A stretch of DNA of 7,304 bases, from contig JAMDBH010000122.1 of NCBI GenBank assembly GCA_023487615.1, positions 1-7,304 on the forward strand. The letters are read 5' to 3'. Position numbers and translations under genes: made by a program. Below the pieces are notes generated by a model. The model worked only from the letters and a program-made list of their open reading frames with translations. It was not told where the DNA came from and did not search any database. Shown piece after piece: positions 6,540-7,304 of the stretch; the first letter of the stretch is position 1, and each line of letters starts with the position of its first letter. Source of the DNA: Gammaproteobacteria bacterium. GTDB taxonomy: Bacteria > Pseudomonadota > Gammaproteobacteria > SURF-13.

Positions 6540-6853
6540 TGGAAACTCTACGCGACCCTAAACGCAAACCCACCCACCCCGGCGAAGTGCTGCGGAAGGA
6601 CGTGCTACCCGCCCTGGACATCACGCAAACGGAATTTGCCAACCGGCTAGGGGTATCGCGCCTCACCGTGTCGGAACTGCTGCACGAAAAGCGCACCCTA
6701 TCCCCGGATATGGCGGTGCGCCTGGGCAAGCTGCTGAACACCACCCCGGAAAGCTGGGTGAGAATGCAATACGCTGTGGACTTGTGGGAGTTGACCCACG
6801 GCGAGAACGCCAAGCGGTATCGAGGCATCAAGCCGCTGGACATAGCGGCGTAA
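6539..6853 (+). CDS. higA: HigA-family antitoxin with helix-turn-helix domain
   Basis: This 104-aa protein is of the HigA/VapI type. It opens with a polar stretch and THPGEVLRKDVLPALDIT, the family's conserved start. An XRE-like helix-turn-helix follows (about 28-75: TQTEFANRLGVSRLTVSELL, HEKRTLSPDMAVRLGKLL), then TTPESWVRMQYAVDLWEL and a short C-terminal tail. Its expected roles are binding and inhibiting HigB and repressing the shared promoter through the palindrome at 6238-6262. The ATG shares its A with the higB stop codon, and translation probably depends on coupling. Both partners look intact. The stop codon is only about 20 bp from the stranded metZ tail, so little DNA accompanies the module on its right side. 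Confidence 0.93.
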   Translation: METLRDPKRKPTHPGEVLRKDVLPALDITQTEFANRLGVSRLTVSELLHEKRTLSPDMAVRLGKLLNTTPESWVRMQYAVDLWELTHGENAKRYRGIKPLDIAA

Positions 6854-6875
6854 GCTTCGCTAAGGCTTGGCCGGG

Positions 6876-7004
6876 CCCCTCACCCCCGAAGCGCGCGCAG
6901 CATCGGGCATCACCGACGGCCTGATACGCATCGGCGTGGGATTGGAAGATATCGAGGACTTAAAGAACGACCTCGCGTGTGGATTGGACGCGCGCCTTGT
7001 ATAG
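6876..7004 (+). pseudogene. Stranded second copy of the metZ 3' end (copy B)
   Basis: In the MetZ frame this reads [19 protein letters not shown], then [13 protein letters not shown], and ends in GLDARLV and a TAG at 7002-7004. It has no start and no upstream MetZ sequence; homology begins at 6878 (arguably 6874). Relative to the intact gene it has mostly synonymous changes plus V-to-I and D-to-N, and a different final ten residues. That pattern means it diverged while under selection in a complete metZ. It is either the original end of the local gene, displaced by an insertion, or an end carried in from a relative. Confidence 0.88.
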
Positions 7005-7021
7005 CCGCGAACACAACGTCG

Positions 7022-7164
7022 TATCACTAACCGCCGCACCCACTCGACATAAGTTCGCTCGGTACGTATGCTGTAGTGCTTATAGCGGACCCGGGCGGCA
7101 CCTGATCCAGCAGTTTCACAGGGAGCTGAGTTGCTTCGCCAGGTTTATTGGATGAAGACGCCAT
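7022..7164 (-). pseudogene. N-terminal remnant of an integron-integrase-like tyrosine recombinase
   Basis: Reading the minus strand from the ATG at 7164 gives MASSSNKP, then KLLDQV (residues 17-22). A one-base deletion near 7097-7098 shifts the frame, and the next frame continues ARVRYKHYSIRTER then TYVEWVRR down to about 7031. This is the N-terminal SAM-like domain of IntI-type integrases (family pattern LLDQVR..IR.KHYSIRTE..YV.WI.RF). Similarity fades after about 7022. The catalytic domain with the Arg-His-Arg-Tyr residues is absent, so this is a dead fragment. It converges on the stranded metZ tail, whose stop is under 20 bp away. It points to past integron or integrase activity here. Confidence 0.75.
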
Positions 7165-7304
7165 ACTAGTTGCAATAAATACAAAGGTTGGCACACATGT
7201 CCGAGATTATATGGCGTAGCGTCCCAGAATATAAGGCGTTTTTGATGTCTACTTCTAGTTAGGTTCCTCAGCCCATGGCCGCACTCGCCGGTGTGGGTGG
7301 GTTT
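7165..7304. other. Non-coding edge region upstream of the integrase remnant
   Basis: Apart from the direct repeats I see no gene here. In an intact integron this side of intI would hold the attI site and the first cassette. A GTTAGGT (7258-7264) fits the GTTRRRY core consensus, but a 7-mer of this degeneracy is weak evidence and the window ends shortly after. Confidence 0.25.
7204..7239. repeat. Two 14-bp direct repeats spaced 22 bp
   Basis: agattatatggcgt (7204-7217) and agaatataaggcgt (7226-7239) match at 12 of 14 positions, start to start 22 bp, about two helical turns. They lie 40-75 bp upstream of the integrase remnant's start on the minus strand. There they could be binding sites for a recombinase or regulator. 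On the minus strand a TATAAT lies at about 7207-7212, partly overlapping the first repeat. Confidence 0.5.

Noticed and set aside
6854..6877. Intrinsic terminator after higA (aagcttcgctaaggctt)
   Set aside because: The stem is only about 6 bp with a wobble and is followed by GC-rich sequence, not a T-run.
6876..7004. Independent small gene encoding a [15 protein letters not shown] peptide
   Set aside because: It aligns base for base with the end of metZ and has no start codon or ribosome site, so it is a gene fragment.
1..7304. CRISPR array
   Set aside because: No regularly spaced identical repeats with unique spacers occur. The repeats found are palindromes or single pairs.

Overview
The window looks like a chromosomal segment of a non-enteric gammaproteobacterium. 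The core gene order is folC - dedD (SPOR protein) - cvpA - purF - metZ, all on the + strand. Enteric bacteria share the first four genes in this order, and the run ending in metZ is, from memory, the Pseudomonas-type arrangement. The sequence is GC-rich and the proteins align well with gammaproteobacterial families. I cannot name the genus.

Positions 1-6000 are the housekeeping block: folate polyglutamylation (FolC), a cell-division-type SPOR protein (DedD), a small membrane protein (CvpA), the first committed enzyme of purine synthesis (PurF) and direct-sulfhydrylation methionine synthesis (MetZ). The genes are separated by gaps of 70-200 bp. Three of these gaps hold palindromic repeats of different types. 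A fourth palindrome sits inside folC and is translated in frame. The first 50-62 bases of the window are an inverted copy of an internal stretch of folC, so the upstream edge is either a local rearrangement or an assembly or amplification artefact.

Positions 6000-7304 are accessory. A tRNA-Thr 3'-end remnant (minus strand) and a possible tRNA-Leu 5' fragment lie just after metZ. A higB-higA type II toxin-antitoxin pair follows, with a strong promoter whose -10 box and start codon are overlapped by a palindrome; the toxin mRNA appears nearly leaderless. About 20 bp after higA there is a second, diverged copy of the last 42 codons of metZ. Its differences from the real metZ tail are mostly synonymous, so it evolved as part of a working metZ before arriving here or being displaced. 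Immediately after it, on the minus strand, is the frameshifted N-terminal remnant of an integron-integrase-like tyrosine recombinase, with a pair of 14-bp direct repeats upstream of its start.

The most interesting reading is that the 3' end of metZ served as an insertion or recombination site. Incoming DNA carrying higBA supplied a replacement gene end, and the original end was left stranded about 1 kb downstream. Which copy is native cannot be decided from this window alone.
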